From assembly GCF_014646115.1 (NCBI RefSeq), contig NZ_BMMV01000015.1:150053-214052 (forward strand): DNA of 64,000 nt, in the 5' to 3' direction. Position numbers and translations under genes: made by a program. Below are positions 60,872 to 64,000 of this stretch, in pieces. Each line of letters begins with the position of its first letter. Positions within the stretch are counted from its first letter, which is position 1. This DNA comes from Streptomyces camponoticapitis. GTDB taxonomy: Bacteria > Actinomycetota > Actinomycetes > Streptomycetales > Streptomycetaceae. The notes under the pieces were generated by a model. That model did not search any database. It was given only the letters and a program-made list of their open reading frames with translations, and was not told the origin of the DNA.

Positions 60872-63800
60872 CTACGGCGCGGACCGTGTGTCCAGCTCGC
60901 CGTCGAGAACGTCGAACAGTTCGTCGGCCGAGAGCGATTCGAGTTCGGTCTCGCTCTCGTCCGGCCTGTGGGTCTCCGCCCAGCCGGCCGCGAGGGCGCG
61001 CAGCCGCTCGGCGACGCGAAGTGCGGTCTCCTCGTTGGGCGTCGCCGACGCCAACGCCGCCTCCAGACGGGCCAGTTCGGCGTCCAGCGGTGAGGCAGCC
61101 GGTTCCTGGTCGCCGCCCAGCTGTTCGCTCAGCCGCTCGGCGACGGCCACGGGCGTCGGGTGGTCGAACACCAGGGTGGCGGGGAGCTTCAGGCCCGTCG
61201 CCGTACGCAGGCTGTTGCGCAGCTCGACGGCAGTCAGCGAGTCGAACCCGAGGTCCTTGAACGCCCGGTCGGCCCGGACGGCGTCCACACCGTCGTGCCC
61301 GAGCACCGCCGCCACGTGTGTCCGCACCAGGTCCACCAGGAGCCGGTCACGTTCGGCCTGGTCGGCGGCGGCCGCCAGGCCGCGCCGCAGCGCCGCGCCG
61401 TCGTCCCCGCCGCCCGTCGCACCCGGTCCGCCGGTGCGGCGACGCGAGGCGGGCACCAGGCCGCGCAGCAGCGCCGGCAGCCGGTCCGTCGGGCGTGACC
61501 GCAGGGCGGCGGTGTCCAGGCGGAACGGCGCCAGCGCGGGCTCTCCCGTACGCAACGCGTCGTCCAGCAGCGCAAGCCCTTCCTCCTGCGAGAGGGCGGG
61601 CAGGCCCATGCGGAGCATGCGCTTGCGGTCGGCGTCGGCCAGTTCGCCGAGGCCGGTCTCGGCCTCCCAGAGGCCGAACGCCAGCGAGGTGACCGGCAGT
61701 CCGGCCTGGTGGCGGTGGCGGGCGAGGGCGTCCAGGAACACGTTCGCGGCGGCGTAGTTGCCCTGACCCGCCGCGAGCAGCAGGCCGCCCATCGAGGAGA
61801 ACAGGACGAACGCCGACAGGTCACGGTCGGCGGTGAGCTCGTGAAGGTGCCAGGCCCCGTCCACCTTGGGGCGCAGGACGGCGTCCATACGCTCCGGTGT
61901 CAGCCCGCGGACGAGCCCGTTGTCCACGACACCGGCCGCGTGGACCACCGCCCCGACGGGGTGACGGTCCAGCACCGCGGCGACCGCGGCGCGGTCGGCC
62001 ACGTCGCACGCCTCGATGTCCACCCGCGCGCCGTGGGCGGTCAGTTCGGCGTGGAGTTCCGCCGCGCCGGGCGCCTTCTCACCGCGGCGGCTGGTCAGGA
62101 CGAGGTGCTTGACGCCGTGGGTGGTCACCAGATGGCGGGCGACGATGGCGCCAAGACCGCTCGTACCGCCCGTGATCAGCACCGTCGTCGCCGGGTCCCA
62201 CGGATCGCGCTCCGCGTCGACCGATGCGGCGGGTACGCGGGTGAGTGCGGGGACGAGCAGTTCGCCGCCCCGGACGGCCGTCTCGGGCCGGTCGACCAGA
62301 GGCGGCACGGTGGCGCCGTCCCCCAGGTCGAGCAGCAGGAACCGGCCGGGGTTCTCGGCCGCCGCCGCCCGGACCAGACCCCATACGGGTGCCTGGCTGA
62401 GATCGACGTCCTCACCCTCCATCGGCACCGCGCGACGGGTGACGACGGCGAGTTTCTCCTCGGTGCCCCCCTTGTCGGCGAGCCATTCCTGGATACGGGC
62501 CAGCACCTGGTCGGCGACCGCGTGCGCGGCCTCGGGCGTGTCGCCGTCGGCCCGCGGAACCTCGTACACCACGACGGGTGTCTCCAGCGCGGGTGTCTCG
62601 GCGGCCTTGGTCCAGGTGAGGGAGAACAGCGACTCGCGGTGTTCGCCGTCGGCCCGTAGCTGGTCGGTGGAGACGGGCCTCGATGTGAGGGCGGCGACGG
62701 AGAGAACGGGCGCGCCGCTCTCGTCGGTGACCAGCACCTCCGTGCCGTCCTGGCCTTGGTTCGACAGCCGGACGCGCAGCGCGGAGGCGCCGGCGCGGTG
62801 GAGCGAGACACCGTTCCAGGAGAAGGGCAGTTCCGGTGCCCCGGAGGCGTCGCCCTCCTCGATGAGCCCGACGTGCATCGCCGCGTCCAGCAGCGCCGGA
62901 TGCAGGCCGAACCGTGCGGCGTCCGACCCCTCCGGGAGCGCGACCTCGGCGAACACGACGTCGTCGTCGAGCCGCCAGGCCGCCTTGAGCCCCTGGAAGG
63001 TGGGTCCGTAGTCGTAACCGCGGGCGAGCAGTCGCTCGTACGCGCCGTCCACGTGGAGCGGTTTGGCGCCGACCGGCGGCCACTGGGTCAGGTCGGCCGG
63101 CGGGGCGTCCGCCGACGGGGCGAGGCCACCGGCCGCGTTACGGGTCCAGATCTCGTCGTCCAGGGACGAGTAGATCTCGACGGTGCGCGCCTCGGAGTCG
63201 TCGGCTCCGCCGACGAGGACACGGACGGCGACCGCGCCCTTCTCGGGCACGACGAGGGGTGCCTCCAGCATCAGCTCGTCGATGGTCCCGCAACCGACCT
63301 GTTCGCCCGCTGTCAGGGCGAGTTCGACCAGGCCGGTGCCGGGCAGCAGCAGGGTGCCCAGTACGTCGTGGTCGCCGAGCCAGGGGTGGGTGTCGAGGGA
63401 GAGACGCCCGGTGAACACCACACCGCCCGTGTCGGGGAGAACGATCCCCGACGTCAGCAGAGGGTGGTCCACCGCGTCAGCCCCGGCCGTGGTCCTGGAC
63501 TGCTCGATGAGCCAGTAGCGCTTGCGCTGGAAGGGATACGTCGGCAGGTCCACCCGGCGGGCACCACGACCGTCGAACACCCTGTCCCAGTCCACCGGCA
63601 CACCCGCCGCGAACAGACGCCCCACACCCGCGAAGAGACTCTCCACCTCGGGACGGTCCCGACGCAGCGTCGCCGCCAGCGTCCCCTCGACACTCTGACC
63701 CGCCATCGCCGTCAGCACACCGTCCGGCCCGATCTCCAGGAACCGCGACACACCCCCGGCCCCCACCTCACGCACATCGTCCGCGAACCGCACCGCACCA

Positions 63801-64000
63801 CGCACATGCGCCACCCAGTAGTCCGCCGACGCCACATCCCGCACCAGACGGAGCCGCGGCTCCGAGTACGTGACGCTCTCCGCGACCTTCCGGAAATCGT
63901 CCAGCATCGGATCCATCAACGGCGAATGAAAAGCGTGCGACACCGTCAGACGGCTCCGCTTACGGTCCGTGAAATACTCCGCGACCGCCTCCACCTCATC
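60872..64000 (-). CDS. Type I PKS, C-terminal part (AT-DH-KR-ACP and docking domain), runs off the window
   Basis: 1042 residues are visible; the frame is open to the right edge, so this is the 3' end of a larger gene. In order: the C-terminal part of an AT (HAFHSPLMDPM, malonyl type), DH with His in DHDVLGTLLLPG and Asp in LLDAAMHV, KR with GGTSGLGAIVARH and QGNYAAAN but VDN in place of LDD, ACP with GFDSLTAVELR, and a helical C-terminal docking domain ending ELESLSADELFDVLDGELD. The docking domain means that another PKS follows in the assembly line. It belongs to the ring-building line that starts with the loading-ACP PKS at 41959-52533. A P450 gene follows on the same strand. Confidence 0.93.
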   Translation of the reverse strand, partial: DEVEAVAEYFTDRKRSRLTVSHAFHSPLMDPMLDDFRKVAESVTYSEPRLRLVRDVASADYWVAHVRGAVRFADDVREVGAGGVSRFLEIGPDGVLTAMAGQSVEGTLAATLRRDRPEVESLFAGVGRLFAAGVPVDWDRVFDGRGARRVDLPTYPFQRKRYWLIEQSRTTAGADAVDHPLLTSGIVLPDTGGVVFTGRLSLDTHPWLGDHDVLGTLLLPGTGLVELALTAGEQVGCGTIDELMLEAPLVVPEKGAVAVRVLVGGADDSEARTVEIYSSLDDEIWTRNAAGGLAPSADAPPADLTQWPPVGAKPLHVDGAYERLLARGYDYGPTFQGLKAAWRLDDDVVFAEVALPEGSDAARFGLHPALLDAAMHVGLIEEGDASGAPELPFSWNGVSLHRAGASALRVRLSNQGQDGTEVLVTDESGAPVLSVAALTSRPVSTDQLRADGEHRESLFSLTWTKAAETPALETPVVVYEVPRADGDTPEAAHAVADQVLARIQEWLADKGGTEEKLAVVTRRAVPMEGEDVDLSQAPVWGLVRAAAAENPGRFLLLDLGDGATVPPLVDRPETAVRGGELLVPALTRVPAASVDAERDPWDPATTVLITGGTSGLGAIVARHLVTTHGVKHLVLTSRRGEKAPGAAELHAELTAHGARVDIEACDVADRAAVAAVLDRHPVGAVVHAAGVVDNGLVRGLTPERMDAVLRPKVDGAWHLHELTADRDLSAFVLFSSMGGLLLAAGQGNYAAANVFLDALARHRHQAGLPVTSLAFGLWEAETGLGELADADRKRMLRMGLPALSQEEGLALLDDALRTGEPALAPFRLDTAALRSRPTDRLPALLRGLVPASRRRTGGPGATGGGDDGAALRRGLAAAADQAERDRLLVDLVRTHVAAVLGHDGVDAVRADRAFKDLGFDSLTAVELRNSLRTATGLKLPATLVFDHPTPVAVAERLSEQLGGDQEPAASPLDAELARLEAALASATPNEETALRVAERLRALAAGWAETHRPDESETELESLSADELFDVLDGELDTRSAP

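Noticed and set aside
1..64000. CRISPR arrays, tRNA or rRNA genes, transposases
   Set aside because: I looked for regular spacer-repeat patterns, cloverleaf-like sequences and transposase motifs and saw none. The tandem similarity in the PKS is module repetition.

Overview
This is Streptomyces-type chromosomal DNA: very GC-rich, strong third-position GC bias, typical actinobacterial Shine-Dalgarno spacing, several apparently leaderless genes and one TTA codon in a pathway regulator. The window crosses from core genes (about 1-10.7 kb) through a gene-poor stretch (about 10.7-12.6 kb) into a large modular type I polyketide synthase cluster (12.6 kb to beyond the right edge) that I read as a polyene macrolactam pathway with a beta-amino acid starter.

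Core part: the 3' half of murT, gatD, a 6-phosphofructokinase gene, a CtaG-like membrane protein, a small membrane protein, an HxlR regulator divergent from a quinone-oxidoreductase-like gene, a DUF2000 gene divergent from an Lrp/AsnC regulator, a cysteine-free L33 gene behind a Zur-like box, a flotillin/NfeD-like pair, a three-gene set of envelope and redox proteins, and an acidic hypothetical protein. The stretch at 10.7-12.6 kb holds an apparent deazaflavin-nitroreductase pseudogene, a CCCCTA repeat array and inverted repeats in front of the regulator gene.

Cluster: a LAL-family LuxR activator (12592-15447, with a TTA codon) precedes a 6376-residue PKS (15685-34815: KSQ-AT-ACP loading module plus three KS-AT-DH-KR-ACP modules) and a 1043-residue PKS (34853-37984) that ends in the middle of a dehydratase. 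On the opposite strand lies an operon reading 54178 to 38192: adenylation enzyme, PKS with an N-terminal loading ACP and two extension modules, FcoT/CmiS1-like hotdog enzyme, a PKS that begins exactly at the second half of a dehydratase (DHc-KR-ACP), and a glycine-oxidase-like enzyme. Further right are a VinK-like acyltransferase, a VinL-like ACP, a second adenylation enzyme, a TetR regulator, an MFS exporter, a P450 and the C-terminal part of another PKS running off the window.

How it may work (inference): the first assembly line makes a conjugated tetraenoyl thioester. Its last extension module is split into two proteins, with the catalytic His of the DH in one and the catalytic Asp in the other. 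The hotdog enzyme adds glycine at the beta carbon and the oxidase removes the two-carbon part as glyoxylate, leaving a 3-amino polyenoic acid. The adenylation enzymes, free ACP and acyltransferase load it, probably capped with a second amino acid, onto the loading ACP of the second assembly line. The split dehydratase, and the short inverted repeats that border the 3.4-kb segment holding its second half, are the most unusual features of the window.
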